Part shown: positions 53,983 to 62,823 of the stretch, piece by piece
Position numbering within the stretch: the stretch's first letter is position 1
Layout of the letters: every line of letters begins with the position of its first letter
Assembly: GCF_001886815.1 (NCBI RefSeq)
Contig: NZ_CP018099.1
Coordinates: 3,036,501 to 3,100,500 of the forward strand
Direction: 5' to 3'
Source: Caldithrix abyssi DSM 13497
Lineage (GTDB): Bacteria; Calditrichota; Calditrichia; Calditrichales; Calditrichaceae
Length of the DNA stretch: 64,000 nt
Notes under the pieces: model-generated
The model's database searches: none
What the model saw: only the letters and a program-made list of their open reading frames with translations
Told to the model about the DNA's origin: nothing
Translations under genes and position numbers: made by a program

Positions 53983-55380
53983 CTACTCTTCTTCCCCGGA
54001 CAACTTATCTTTTAAAAACTTTTTAAGATCGGCTCCGGTTAGCGCTTCTACCACTTCCGGAAGCTGGGCAAGTATTTCTGCAACCTGCCCGGTCAGTTTG
54101 GAGGCGCCTAATTTTCCATCGTGTTCAATCATCACGATTTTATCCAGCTTGGAAAGAGGCTGAGCCACGGCAGAAGCCAGTTCCGGCATCTTTTCCAGAA
54201 TCATCTGGTAAAGGGCCGCCTGATTGTAGCTTTCGAAGGCTTTTGCTTTGGATTTCAGATTTTCTGCCTCGGCCTGGCCTAACAGGCGCAGGCGCTCGGC
54301 TTCGGCCCGGTCTTCGGCAATTTTGGCTTCAATTTTGGCCTGTGCTTCGCTTTTGATGCGATAGCTTTCGGCTTCGGTTTCCGTCAAAATTTGCGCCTTG
54401 CGCGCCTCGGCCGGTTTTATGATGTTGGCCTCCAGCTCCTTCTGTTTTTTGGCGATATTTAACTCTTCCAGCTTAATGCCTTCGTCCATTTCCAGTTTTT
54501 TAAGCTTGTACTCTTCTTTTTTCAATTCCTGTTCAATGCGGTAGCGTTCCAGTTCGTATGCCATGTCGGCCATGGCTTTTTTGCGATTGACTTCCACCTG
54601 CGATTCAGACTTCATGGCCTCGTTTTGCCAGTTTTGCTTGGCGATCAGGGCTTCAGCCTGCAAACGGGCGATCTCCGCTTCTTTTTTGGCCTCGGCCGAA
54701 CGAATGGTGATGTCGCGATTCTTTTCGGCCTGATCGACCTCGGCTTCGTACTTGGCTTTAGTAATTTGCGGGCGACTTAAAGCCTCTAAATAGCCCTGGG
54801 TGTCCACCACTTCGTTCAAACCAAAGGACATGAGCACCAACCCCAGATTGTTAAAATCGGCCTGCGCGTCGCCAGATACCCTGGCCACAAACTCGCTGCG
54901 TTTAGTGAACAAATCTTCTACGGTAAACTGACCTATCAATTCGCGCACCTTACCCTCTAAAACGGTTTCAGCCACTTCGCGGATGCCCTCGGTGCCTTTG
55001 CTTAAAAAATTGGTAATGGCCAGGTAAAGGGCGTAATCGCTGGTGTCGATGCGCACCTGAGCGGCAAATTCCACCGACACGGGAATGGAATTTTGCGTCA
55101 TGACTTCTGCAATTTTACCATGGATGGGAATCACTTCGATGGGCAGGCGCTCTACGGTTTCGAACAGAGGATTAACAAAAGTGCCTCCGCCAATCCGATA
55201 GCGGAAGCCAATTTCCTTGACCGTACCGTCTGGCATGGTTATCCTGCCTTTTTTACCACCAGAAATGATTAAGATTTCATTGGGACCGACTTTTCGATAT
55301 TGTCTGGACAAAAACCAGATGAAGAGCGCAATGAGCAGAATTACTGCTCCAATGACGACAAACAGCGTTAGCGACGACAT
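53983..55380 (-). CDS. Flotillin-like SPFH protein
   Basis: About 465 residues: one N-terminal membrane helix (LTLFVVIGAVILLIALFIWF), an SPFH domain (VGPNEILIISGG to LVLMSFGLNEVVDTQGYLEAL), then a long Ala/Glu/Lys-rich coiled coil (about 215-400) with the EAE repeats typical of flotillins. Such proteins scaffold membrane microdomains. Two adjacent ATGs are possible; the second fits the AGGAGG spacing better. No NfeD partner is seen in the window. Confidence 0.92.
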   Translation of the reverse strand: MSSLTLFVVIGAVILLIALFIWFLSRQYRKVGPNEILIISGGKKGRITMPDGTVKEIGFRYRIGGGTFVNPLFETVERLPIEVIPIHGKIAEVMTQNSIPVSVEFAAQVRIDTSDYALYLAITNFLSKGTEGIREVAETVLEGKVRELIGQFTVEDLFTKRSEFVARVSGDAQADFNNLGLVLMSFGLNEVVDTQGYLEALSRPQITKAKYEAEVDQAEKNRDITIRSAEAKKEAEIARLQAEALIAKQNWQNEAMKSESQVEVNRKKAMADMAYELERYRIEQELKKEEYKLKKLEMDEGIKLEELNIAKKQKELEANIIKPAEARKAQILTETEAESYRIKSEAQAKIEAKIAEDRAEAERLRLLGQAEAENLKSKAKAFESYNQAALYQMILEKMPELASAVAQPLSKLDKIVMIEHDGKLGASKLTGQVAEILAQLPEVVEALTGADLKKFLKDKLSGEEE

Positions 55381-55510
55381 CATTCCTCCTGTTTGCTAAA
55401 ATGTTTCAACAACAATTCAAGTACAATTTAATGAAAAAAATAATTATTACCAATTCGATTTTTCACTTTTTTTCACAATATAGGAAAATTTTACTGCGCG
55501 GGGGGGATGG

Positions 55511-55543
55511 TGGATTGGTTGAATAGTTTAATGGTTGAATGGT
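55511..55543 (+). repeat. TTGAATGG heptamer-type tandem repeat
   Basis: GGATTGGTTGAATAG, then TTTAATGGTTGAATGG. Third member of the family in this window. Confidence 0.75.
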
Positions 55544-55599
55544 CTTTGGCCTATCATTCCGATTCCATCCAATGGCGAGGGCAATTACGGAAAACAAAA

Positions 55600-55708
55600 A
55601 ACTATTTTTAATTTGAAACATTCTTTGCGCGCTTTGTGACTTCTCTGTGCGCTCTGTAGTCGCTTAAATTCCTGCGGGAATGTTTTGGTTTGCTGCTATG
55701 CTGTACTA
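55600..55708 (+). repeat. Dispersed composite repeat, 55.6 kb copy
   Basis: AACTATTTTTAATTTGAAAC then ATTCTTTGCGCGCTTTGTG, ending in TGTTTTGGTTTGCTGCTATG. Left and right blocks match the copies at 4.4, 10.0 and 49.6 kb. Confidence 0.65.
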
Positions 55709-55710
55709 AA

Positions 55711-55785
55711 ATTAAAAATTATCACACGAAGTGGGAGGCTGTGCCCGAATTATCACGCGGAGCGGGAGGCTGTGCCCGAATTACG
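55711..55785 (+). repeat. Tandem pair of a 33-bp GGGAGGCTGTGCCCG repeat
   Basis: Two direct copies of AATTATCAC-CG-AG-GGGAGG followed by CTGTGCCCGAATT, differing at three or so positions. Two further copies in inverted orientation lie at 56334-56376 and 59925-59968. Confidence 0.85.
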
Positions 55786-55796
55786 AATAGTAGAGC

Positions 55797-55916
55797 GCCG
55801 ATTTGCTTAGTTTGCGTCTTAAATGTTTAATCATTTTCTGCGATGTTTGGCGTAATCTGCCAGAAATTACTTTGCGCGCGTTGGGGTTGGTTTTGGTTGC
55901 GGCTGTGCTGCCTTAG
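55797..55916 (+). repeat. Dispersed composite repeat, 55.8 kb copy
   Basis: Starts GCCGATTTGCTTAGTTTG, ends GGTTGCGGCTGTGCTGCCTT. It is the partner of the 9861-10042 copy, with the same two ends but a different middle. Confidence 0.7.
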
Positions 55917-56333
55917 TTGAATGGAAAGGGACACTCATCTACTGTTTTAACGGCGGAAGTTTGAGCTTTTCGCTGAGCGCAATTATTGTTGCAATTTTTT
56001 TTATTTCTGTCTGCGAGTATCTGCGCAATCTACGTAGAAAAGAAATTGGTCAGCGCTGGCGCCGAGTACACCGTCTGATAAAATTCTCACCAGCAAGTCT
56101 CCCCCCTCCCAGACTTTTATTCTAAGAGAGAAAGAACGAGGGAGTGAAGGCTATCGTTTCGGTTTTTTCTTCATTTGCAGAAACAAATTTTAAATGACAG
56201 GCCGGTGTCCAACCAACGCTTACACTTTTATGTTCCTTATCCCCTGCCAGGGCGAGATCAAAATGATAGATCACCCCCTTTGAAACAAACTCATTCGTAA
56301 TTCGTGCCACATGCATCATGCCCTGGCGAGATA

Positions 56334-56376
56334 ATTCGGGCACAGCCTCCCGCTCCGCGTGATAATTTTTAATTGA
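56334..56376 (-). repeat. Inverted copy of the GGGAGGCTGTGCCCG repeat
   Basis: ATTCGGGCACAGCCTCCCGC followed by TCCGCGTGATAATTTTTAAT, just upstream of the patatin gene. It is nearly identical, in the same orientation, to 59925-59968, so the two copies bracket the lipid operon. Confidence 0.85.
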
Positions 56377-56432
56377 CTCATTATGTTTTTTTTGCAAGAT
56401 TGTTAAACAACAACAAAAATATGGAGCAATAT

Positions 56433-57347
56433 ATGGCGGAATTAGGAGTGGCCCTTGGTGGGGGCGGCGCACGTGGGCTGGCGCACATCGGGGTTTTAAA
56501 AGTACTGGAAAGGGAAAAAATCAAAATTCAGGCCATTACTGGCTGCAGCATGGGCGCCATTGTCGGCGGACTTTACGCCTATCTTGGCGAGGCGCAAAAA
56601 GTGGAAGATTTCATTCGCGAAATTCTAAATAGTCCTAAAATAAAGGAGTTGGGGCTCGATCAACTCAGCGAAAATAAAAACACCGATAAGGGCTTTTTTG
56701 AACAGTTTTTCGACTTTATCGATATTCGCTTTAAAGCGGTTCAATCTCTCGGTCGTCTCTCATTTTTCGACGAGGCAACCACAAACCTCATTTTCGATTT
56801 TATGCCAGATGTGCCCATCGAAGAGCTGCCCATCCCTTTTTCGGCCATTGCTACCGATCTGGTCTCCGGTCATGAGGTTAATTTCACCGCCGGCAGCCTG
56901 CGGGAGGTTTTAAAAGCCAGCGCCGCCATTCCAGGTATTTTTCCACCTGTAGAAATTGACCATTATCTGCTGGTCGATGGCAGCGCCTCCGAAAGTGTTC
57001 CCGCAGGAAAGGTCAAAGAGATCGGCGCTGACCGCGTACTGGCCGTTAATGTTTCGCGGGACATCACGATTTTCGAAAAGCCGAAGAATTTGATAGAGAT
57101 CCTGTTCAGGGCCGAAGACATCACCAGCCATCAACTTTCGCAGATTCGTCTGAAAGAAGCAGACCTGGTAATCACGCCTCGCGTGCAGAACCTCTCATGG
57201 GTCGATTTTGATAAGATCGATTACCTGGTAGCCGCCGGAGAAATCGCAGCGCTGGAAAATCTCGAAGACATAGAAAACCTGGCTAACCGCAACAGTTACC
57301 TTCTGGAAATGGAGCAGTTTATTAAACGATTGAGAGGAAATATTTGA
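56433..57347 (+). CDS. Patatin-like phospholipase
   Basis: 304 residues from the ATG at 56433, which follows GGAG by 6 nt; the open frame extends upstream into repeat DNA. The patatin hallmarks are an oxyanion-hole GGGGARG near the start, the nucleophile elbow GCSMG and the dyad Asp in LLVDGSASESVP. It resembles the RssA/YlbK group. It probably removes acyl chains from membrane phospholipids. The next gene starts immediately at its stop codon, followed by a phosphodiesterase, which fits a phospholipid-breakdown operon. Confidence 0.93.
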   Translation: MAELGVALGGGGARGLAHIGVLKVLEREKIKIQAITGCSMGAIVGGLYAYLGEAQKVEDFIREILNSPKIKELGLDQLSENKNTDKGFFEQFFDFIDIRFKAVQSLGRLSFFDEATTNLIFDFMPDVPIEELPIPFSAIATDLVSGHEVNFTAGSLREVLKASAAIPGIFPPVEIDHYLLVDGSASESVPAGKVKEIGADRVLAVNVSRDITIFEKPKNLIEILFRAEDITSHQLSQIRLKEADLVITPRVQNLSWVDFDKIDYLVAAGEIAALENLEDIENLANRNSYLLEMEQFIKRLRGNI

Positions 57348-58916
57348 TTGAATCGTGATTATTTCGTCCAACAGCTTGAGCGCTCTGCCGACAGCCCCTG
57401 GGATGTGCTGATTATTGGCGGCGGCGCCACGGGCCTGGGCTGTGCGGTGGATTCTGCCACGCGCGGATTTAAAACCCTGCTCGTTGAACAGGCCGATTTT
57501 GCCAAAGGCACCTCCAGCCGCAGCACCAAACTGGTGCATGGCGGCGTACGCTACCTGGCGCAGGGCGATGTGTCGCTGGTTTTTGAAGCCCTGCACGAAC
57601 GCGGCCTGCTCATGCAAAACGCGCCGCACCTGGTCAAAAATCAGCCTTTTATCATCCCTCTGTACGAATGGTGGGAAGGCCCTTTTTACAACATCGGCAT
57701 GAAGGTTTACGACCTGATGGCCGGCAAATTAGGCTTTGGACCTTCTGAAAAATTGAGCAAAGAAGAAACATTAAACGCCATTCCCAATCTGGATCAGCAC
57801 GGTTTAATGGGCGGGGTGATCTACTTCGACGGCCAGTTTGACGACGCCCGCCTGGCCGTTAACCTGGCCCAAACCGCGGTGGATCATGGCGCCACGGTCT
57901 TAAATTATTTCAAAGTTATCGAACTGCTTAAAGACGCTTCCGGCCTTTTAGAAGGCGTTGTCATCCGCGATATGGAAAGCGGGCAGAGCTTTACCGTTAA
58001 AGCCAAAACCATCATTAACGCCACCGGCGTTTTTTCGGATCAGATTCGCCAGCTGGATGAACCGGGAATGCCGCCTTCCATTGTGCCCAGCCAGGGCGTT
58101 CATTTGATGGTTGATCAAAGTTTTCTGCAGGGAAATTCTTCGATCATGATTCCGCACACCGACGACGGACGCGTCCTGTTTGCCGTTCCCTGGCACAACG
58201 AAGTGATCATTGGCACAACCGACACGCCTGTCAGCGAGATTACATTAGAGCCGCGGGCAAAAGATGAAGAAATTGAGTTTTTGCTAACCACATCCGCCCG
58301 CTATTTAAAAAAAGATCCTTTGGCTTCCGACGTTTTAAGCGTCTTTGCCGGCCTGCGGCCCTTAGCCGCGCCACAGGGTTCCGCTGCAAAAACCAAAGAT
58401 ATTTCCCGTCGGCACCAAATCACCATTTCACGCTCCGGATTAATCACCGTCACCGGCGGCAAGTGGACTACCTACCGCAAAATGGCGCAGGAAACCATCG
58501 ACAGGGCCATTCTGGTGGGCGGCCTGCAAGAAAAAGATTGCGTCACCAAACAGCTGCCCATTCACGGTTACCGCTTAAACACCCATTTTGATGAGCCGCT
58601 CTACTACTACGGCGACGATCGGCCTCAAATCGAATCGCTGATCAATGCGCAGCCCACATTACGTGAACGGCTTCACCCTGCGCTGCCCTATCTTAAGGCC
58701 GAAGTAATCTGGGCCACACGCCAGGAAATGGCGCGCACGGTGGAAGATTTTCTGGCGCGTCGCTCGCGGGCGCTTTTCTTAAACGCCCGGGCCAGTATGG
58801 AAATGGCTCCCATTGTGGCGCAGTTGATGGCCGGCGAATTGAATCAATCCAATCAATGGATCGAAACACAAATCGAACAATTCAAAAACCTGGCAAAACA
58901 CTATTTACTGGAATAA
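57348..58916 (+). CDS. glpD: FAD-dependent glycerol-3-phosphate dehydrogenase
   Basis: 522 residues. The FAD-binding motif DVLIIGGGATGLGCAVDSA lies near the N-terminus, followed by GTSSRSTKLVHGGVRYL, the GlpD signature; PWHNEVIIGTTDTP and VTGGKWTTYRKMA also fit. It oxidises glycerol-3-phosphate to DHAP and passes electrons to quinone. The start is a TTG directly after the patatin TGA, with GAGGAA about 9 nt upstream. It supplies the last step of the lipid-headgroup route and links it to respiration. Confidence 0.95.
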   Translation: MNRDYFVQQLERSADSPWDVLIIGGGATGLGCAVDSATRGFKTLLVEQADFAKGTSSRSTKLVHGGVRYLAQGDVSLVFEALHERGLLMQNAPHLVKNQPFIIPLYEWWEGPFYNIGMKVYDLMAGKLGFGPSEKLSKEETLNAIPNLDQHGLMGGVIYFDGQFDDARLAVNLAQTAVDHGATVLNYFKVIELLKDASGLLEGVVIRDMESGQSFTVKAKTIINATGVFSDQIRQLDEPGMPPSIVPSQGVHLMVDQSFLQGNSSIMIPHTDDGRVLFAVPWHNEVIIGTTDTPVSEITLEPRAKDEEIEFLLTTSARYLKKDPLASDVLSVFAGLRPLAAPQGSAAKTKDISRRHQITISRSGLITVTGGKWTTYRKMAQETIDRAILVGGLQEKDCVTKQLPIHGYRLNTHFDEPLYYYGDDRPQIESLINAQPTLRERLHPALPYLKAEVIWATRQEMARTVEDFLARRSRALFLNARASMEMAPIVAQLMAGELNQSNQWIETQIEQFKNLAKHYLLE

Positions 58917-58919
58917 GCC

Positions 58920-59792
58920 ATGGAAGTTGAATCCAAACAAACCACGCTCATTGTCGCCCATCGCGGCGCTTCACACGCCGCGCCGGAAAACACGATACCC
59001 GCCTTTAAACAGGCCTTTGCAGAAAAAGCCGACTTCATCGAAGGCGATTTCTGGATGACGGCTGACCGACAAATCGTTTGCATTCACGACCCCAACACCG
59101 CCCGCGTAACCAATCAAAAATTTAATCTGGATGTGCGCCGCTCCACTTTGCGGCAATTAAAACAACTGGACGTGGGAAGCTGGAAGGGCCAACAATTTAA
59201 AGGCGCCGCCATTCCAACGTTGCAAGAACTTCTCGACATGCTGCCTGCGGACAAAGGCCTTTTTGTCGAATTAAAGGATACACGCCCCGCCTTTTTAGAA
59301 CGTTTAAAAGAAATTTTCACACAATACGGCATGGAACCTCAACGCCTGCGTTTAATCGCCTTTGATCCGGATCTGGTCAAAATGACGCGGAAAGTATTTC
59401 CGGACTTTAAAATTTACTGGCTCTACAACTGGTACAAAGTAAAAGAAACAGGGGATTTTTCCAATACGCCGCATGAGATTTTGCGCATGCTTGAACAACT
59501 ACCCTGCGACGGCCTGAACATCAATCCCTTTCCCTGGATCGATCTTTCGTTCGTCCAGAATCTGCGCCAGTTGAACATGGACTTTTGCGTGTACAACGTC
59601 AATTCTTTTGATGAATTGTTAAAACTCCTTACGCTGGGCGTTGACGCCATCGCCACAGACCATCCGGCCAAACTGCGACAACAATTAGAAAAATACTTCA
59701 ACCCGCTTCCTCTCTCCCGCACTAAAAACGAAGAATTAAAAGTAAAAGAAAACGGCGATTACACCTTTCGCAACCATCCGATTGAGGATTGA
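58920..59792 (+). CDS. Glycerophosphodiester phosphodiesterase (GDPD)
   Basis: 290 residues of the GDPD TIM barrel: VAHRGASHAAPENTIPAF, IEGDFWMTADRQIVCIHDP and LFVELKD contain the catalytic His pair and metal-binding Glu/Asp. No signal peptide is visible, so it is cytoplasmic (UgpQ-like). It releases glycerol-3-phosphate from glycerophosphodiesters, the substrate of the GlpD encoded 3 bp upstream. The final 25 residues or so are charged and not part of the barrel. Confidence 0.93.
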   Translation: MEVESKQTTLIVAHRGASHAAPENTIPAFKQAFAEKADFIEGDFWMTADRQIVCIHDPNTARVTNQKFNLDVRRSTLRQLKQLDVGSWKGQQFKGAAIPTLQELLDMLPADKGLFVELKDTRPAFLERLKEIFTQYGMEPQRLRLIAFDPDLVKMTRKVFPDFKIYWLYNWYKVKETGDFSNTPHEILRMLEQLPCDGLNINPFPWIDLSFVQNLRQLNMDFCVYNVNSFDELLKLLTLGVDAIATDHPAKLRQQLEKYFNPLPLSRTKNEELKVKENGDYTFRNHPIED

Positions 59793-59924
59793 CGATTAGG
59801 ATGAATATCATTTTATTCAACGTGTTCGTTTATAACTCGCATCCTACCTCAATTCGTAATTCGTAATTTTTAATTCGTAATTATAAGCCAGCGAGAGATC
59901 GAAATGACAGGGCCATGCTTTGTC

Positions 59925-59968
59925 ATTCGGGCACAGCCTCCCGCTCCGCGTGATAATTTTTAATTGAC
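59925..59968 (-). repeat. Inverted copy of the GGGAGGCTGTGCCCG repeat
   Basis: ATTCGGGCACAGCCTCCCGC then TCCGCGTGATAATTTTTAAT, same orientation as 56334-56376. It lies about 70 bp before the small coiled-coil gene. The adjacent GCGAGAGATCGAAATGACAG resembles DNA at 56246-56265. Confidence 0.85.
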
Positions 59969-60037
59969 AATTCCCTTCACCTTTTATTAACTTATTGCAC
60001 AATCTTGCAATAAAGCACAAATATGGAGATAAATATC

Positions 60038-60277
60038 ATGCGCAGAAGAAAACATTTTCATTGGAATTTTTTTCCGGGCCATTTCTGGGGCATGCGCTTC
60101 GGCTTCGGTCCCATGATGGGCTTTCCCTTTGCCGCCTGGCGCAAACGGCCTTCCAGAGCGGAAGAGCTGGATTGGCTGGAAGACTATCTTGAAGGATTAC
60201 AGGAAATGAAGGAAGAGCTGGACGAAGAGATCGCAGAAGTGCAGCAACGCATAGCAGAATTAAAAGATAAAACGTAA
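60038..60277 (+). CDS. Small coiled-coil protein of unknown function
   Basis: 79 residues from the ATG at 60038, preceded by GGAG; an in-frame ATG at 60023 overlaps that box. The N-terminal half is rich in Phe, Gly, Met and Arg (HFWGMRFGFGPMMGFPF); the C-terminal half is a charged coiled coil (LEDYLEGLQEMKEELDEEIA). Small proteins with this plan occur widely in anaerobes, often called DUF5320-like, but I cannot assign a function. A hairpin follows the stop. Confidence 0.7.
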   Translation: MRRRKHFHWNFFPGHFWGMRFGFGPMMGFPFAAWRKRPSRAEELDWLEDYLEGLQEMKEELDEEIAEVQQRIAELKDKT

Positions 60278-60284
60278 AGCGCTT

Positions 60285-60326
60285 GGCGGAAGGGAAAATC
60301 TTATTTCCCTGTTCTTCCGCCGTTTT
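60285..60326 (+). terminator. Terminator-like hairpin after the small gene
   Basis: GGCGGAAGGGAAA pairs with TTTCCCT-GTT-CTTCCGCC (3-nt bulge), followed by GTTTTC. Confidence 0.6.
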
Positions 60327-60467
60327 CGGTCATGTCCATGCCTTTCCCCATGTCCGGCATGAGATGCCGCTGATTGATAAAATAAAAGTTAAAGGCTGGC
60401 ATCTTCCGGTTAGGAAAGGCGCGTCAGGCGCTTAACGCCAGCCGCGCTCGCTCTAACAGCAAAACCA

Positions 60468-62327
60468 CTAATTTCTTGAAACCTTAATTTTATCCCCGGG
60501 CCTGATCCTTACCGAACGCATGTTATTTAATTTTTTGAGTTCCTCGATACTCACGCCGTACTTGCGCGAAATATCCCACAGCGTGTCGCCCGTCTTTACG
60601 GTGTAATAGGTGGCGTTTTCATCGTATTTTTTTGAAGCGTTGCGCCCGGTGGAAGCCGTAAGCTGTGGCGTTACCCAGATGGTCAGTTTTTGTTTGGGAT
60701 AAATATATTCGCCGTAGCGCAAGCCGTTCCAGCGGCGGATGTAGCTGGCGCGCGTATGAAAACGTTCGGCAATATCGCCCAGAGTGTCGCCGGGTTTTAC
60801 TTCGTAAATTACTTTTTTGGCGTTGGGCATTTTAGGAATGACGTTAGCCTTACTTAAGGTTCTGGTTTTCCTGGTTGATCGCTTTTTCGTTTTAGCGATC
60901 GATGCATAGTAATGAGCCTTGTTTTGCGGGACGGGTATTAAAAGATACTGCCCGGCGCGAATTAAATTGCTCCGTAATTTATTAATGGATTTAATCACCG
61001 AAACAGAGGTACGGTACTTTCTGGCAATGAGCGATAGCGCTTCGCCCGGCTTAACACGATGCCTGACCCAGGAACGTTTTTTATTGTCCGGGATTTTGGC
61101 ATATTCCACTTTAAATTTCTCTTTGGTGCCCTTGGGTAAATAAAGCGTAAAATCTTTGATGCCCGGCGGCGTTACCCATCGCAATACCGCGGGATTAATC
61201 TCTCGAATATAGGCGTAGGTGGTGTCAACGATCTCGGCGATGACGTTTAAATCAACAGACTCCGAAATAATCACAGAATCCACCTCAAACGGTGGGTCCT
61301 TTTCAACATAAAAGCCGAATTTCTCAGGATTTTTAGCGATAATGGTAGCCGCTAAAAAGGTCGGTACGTAGTTTTTGGTCTGTCGTGGCAAACGACGTAG
61401 CTTCCAGAAGTCGCGCGTTTTGTAGCGGCGAATATTGTACTTTACCCTTTTGGGATTACAATTATAGCCGGCCATTGCCAGGTACCAGTCGCCAAAATCC
61501 TCGTACAGGTGGCGCAGATGCTGAGCCGCCGCGCGTGTGGCTTTAAAAACGTCCCGGCGTTCGTCAAACCACCAGTTGTGGCGCAAACCGTAATAGCGTC
61601 CCGTGGCCGATATGAATTGCCACACGCCAACGGCGCGAGCATAAGACCTGGCGCGCGGCTGAAAGCCACTCTCGATCATGGCCAGATAAAAAAGATCTTC
61701 CGGAACGCCTTCTTCGCGTAAAATTTCTTTAATGATTTTTTCGTAACGGCCGCTGCGTTGTAACCACTTGCTAAACACCTTGCGACCCTTTGTCTGAAAA
61801 TATTTAATGGCCAGCCTTACTTTGGGATTAAGCGTAATGGGAATGGGCCCGGAACTGTCGATTACCGTTCCCTCGCCAAACAAAACAGAGTCGGGGAAGC
61901 TTAACTCTTCCAGTTGGGTGATATCTTCCCTTACTTCTTCCGCTTCCAGCACCTGATCAGCTTCTGCGCCCAGGTAAATTTTGTGGTATTGATTGTCCAT
62001 CTGTTGAATGAGAGAATCCAGCTCATCCCAGTAAGACAGCGTGTTGCGATCTTCATCCGAAAGTTCGGCCAGTTGATTAAACGCCTGCTCAAAATAAATC
62101 TGGGCGCCAATCGTATCGCCTTCGGCCAGTTTACGGCGGGCGTCCTGGTAATAGCTTTTCAGATTTTCCATCCTGTCCGAAAGGTTTTGCGAAACCCACA
62201 AACTATCCGGTAGCGAACGAGGCCATTGTGTGGTAACGACTTCTGGCTGATTGCGCACCTGCCGCCATTGACATGCCTGGAGTACAAGCAGAATTGCTAT
62301 TAAAAGCAGAAATTTTCTATTAAACAT
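60468..62327 (-). CDS. MltD-like membrane-bound lytic transglycosylase with LysM repeats
   Basis: About 619 residues. A lipoprotein signal ends in LQAC. An SLT domain (about 200-340) has the catalytic Glu in YLAMIESGFQP, then YARAVGVWQFISATGRYYGL and AMAGYNCNP. Three C-terminal LysM repeats follow (VKPGEALSLIARKYRTSVSV, VKPGDTLGDIAERF, VKTGDTLWDISRKYGVSIEE). It cleaves peptidoglycan glycan strands to 1,6-anhydro ends. The second ATG (62327) has better AAGG spacing than 62333. It is 16 bp behind rfaE2. Confidence 0.93.
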   Translation of the reverse strand: MFNRKFLLLIAILLVLQACQWRQVRNQPEVVTTQWPRSLPDSLWVSQNLSDRMENLKSYYQDARRKLAEGDTIGAQIYFEQAFNQLAELSDEDRNTLSYWDELDSLIQQMDNQYHKIYLGAEADQVLEAEEVREDITQLEELSFPDSVLFGEGTVIDSSGPIPITLNPKVRLAIKYFQTKGRKVFSKWLQRSGRYEKIIKEILREEGVPEDLFYLAMIESGFQPRARSYARAVGVWQFISATGRYYGLRHNWWFDERRDVFKATRAAAQHLRHLYEDFGDWYLAMAGYNCNPKRVKYNIRRYKTRDFWKLRRLPRQTKNYVPTFLAATIIAKNPEKFGFYVEKDPPFEVDSVIISESVDLNVIAEIVDTTYAYIREINPAVLRWVTPPGIKDFTLYLPKGTKEKFKVEYAKIPDNKKRSWVRHRVKPGEALSLIARKYRTSVSVIKSINKLRSNLIRAGQYLLIPVPQNKAHYYASIAKTKKRSTRKTRTLSKANVIPKMPNAKKVIYEVKPGDTLGDIAERFHTRASYIRRWNGLRYGEYIYPKQKLTIWVTPQLTASTGRNASKKYDENATYYTVKTGDTLWDISRKYGVSIEELKKLNNMRSVRIRPGDKIKVSRN

Positions 62328-62343
62328 ATCCATCCTTGTGTTT

Positions 62344-62823
62344 TCAATATTCTTGTCTTATTTTCTTAACTATGTTCGTAGTCGATCGCCCTTTTATTAA
62401 GGGAATGGTTAAAACTTTACCGCCAAGGCCTTCCACCACTTCCCGACCTACGATTTCATTAAGCTCGTAGTCGCCTCCTTTAATCAACAAATCCGGCTTA
62501 ACGCGTTTTATCAATTCCAGCGGCGTGTCCTGTTCAAAAATACAGATCACATCCACGCTTTCCAGGCGGGACAGAATAAAAGCCCGGTCGTCCTGATCAA
62601 TATAAGGTCGCTCTTCGCCTTTTAAACGGCGCACGGAATCATCTGAATTGAGCCCCAGAATAAGAAAATCTGCCTGCTGGCGGGCCGCTTCCAGATAGGC
62701 CACATGGCCGCGGTGAATTAAATCGAAACAGCCGTTGGTAAAGGCAATTTTACAGCCCGGGTATTTCTTCCTTAATTGTTCGACGAATTGGCCTATTTCA
62801 TTAAAATCTACTATTTCATTCAT
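62344..62823 (-). CDS. rfaE2: D-glycero-beta-D-manno-heptose 1-phosphate adenylyltransferase
   Basis: 159 residues of the nucleotidyltransferase fold: FTNGCFDLIHRGHVAYLEAA (HxGH-type site), LKGEERPYIDQDDRAFIL and PDLLIKGGDYELNEIVG. It makes ADP-heptose for lipopolysaccharide core. In E. coli this activity is the C-terminal half of HldE; here it is a separate gene overlapping rfaE1 by 8 bp. Confidence 0.95.
   Translation of the reverse strand: MNEIVDFNEIGQFVEQLRKKYPGCKIAFTNGCFDLIHRGHVAYLEAARQQADFLILGLNSDDSVRRLKGEERPYIDQDDRAFILSRLESVDVICIFEQDTPLELIKRVKPDLLIKGGDYELNEIVGREVVEGLGGKVLTIPLIKGRSTTNIVKKIRQEY

Larger units (their letters stand above)
55381..56432. other. Large repeat-rich intergenic region
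   Basis: About 1.05 kb without a convincing gene. It holds a heptamer array, two composite-repeat copies, a tandem pair of a 33-bp repeat and an inverted third copy next to the patatin gene. A 116-codon minus-strand open frame (56122-56472) overlaps the patatin start and repeat DNA and is rejected. Confidence 0.6.

Noticed and set aside
56122-56472. 116-codon minus-strand open frame upstream of the patatin gene
   Set aside because: It overlaps the patatin start, runs through the GGGAGGCTGTGCCCG repeat and has no family likeness.
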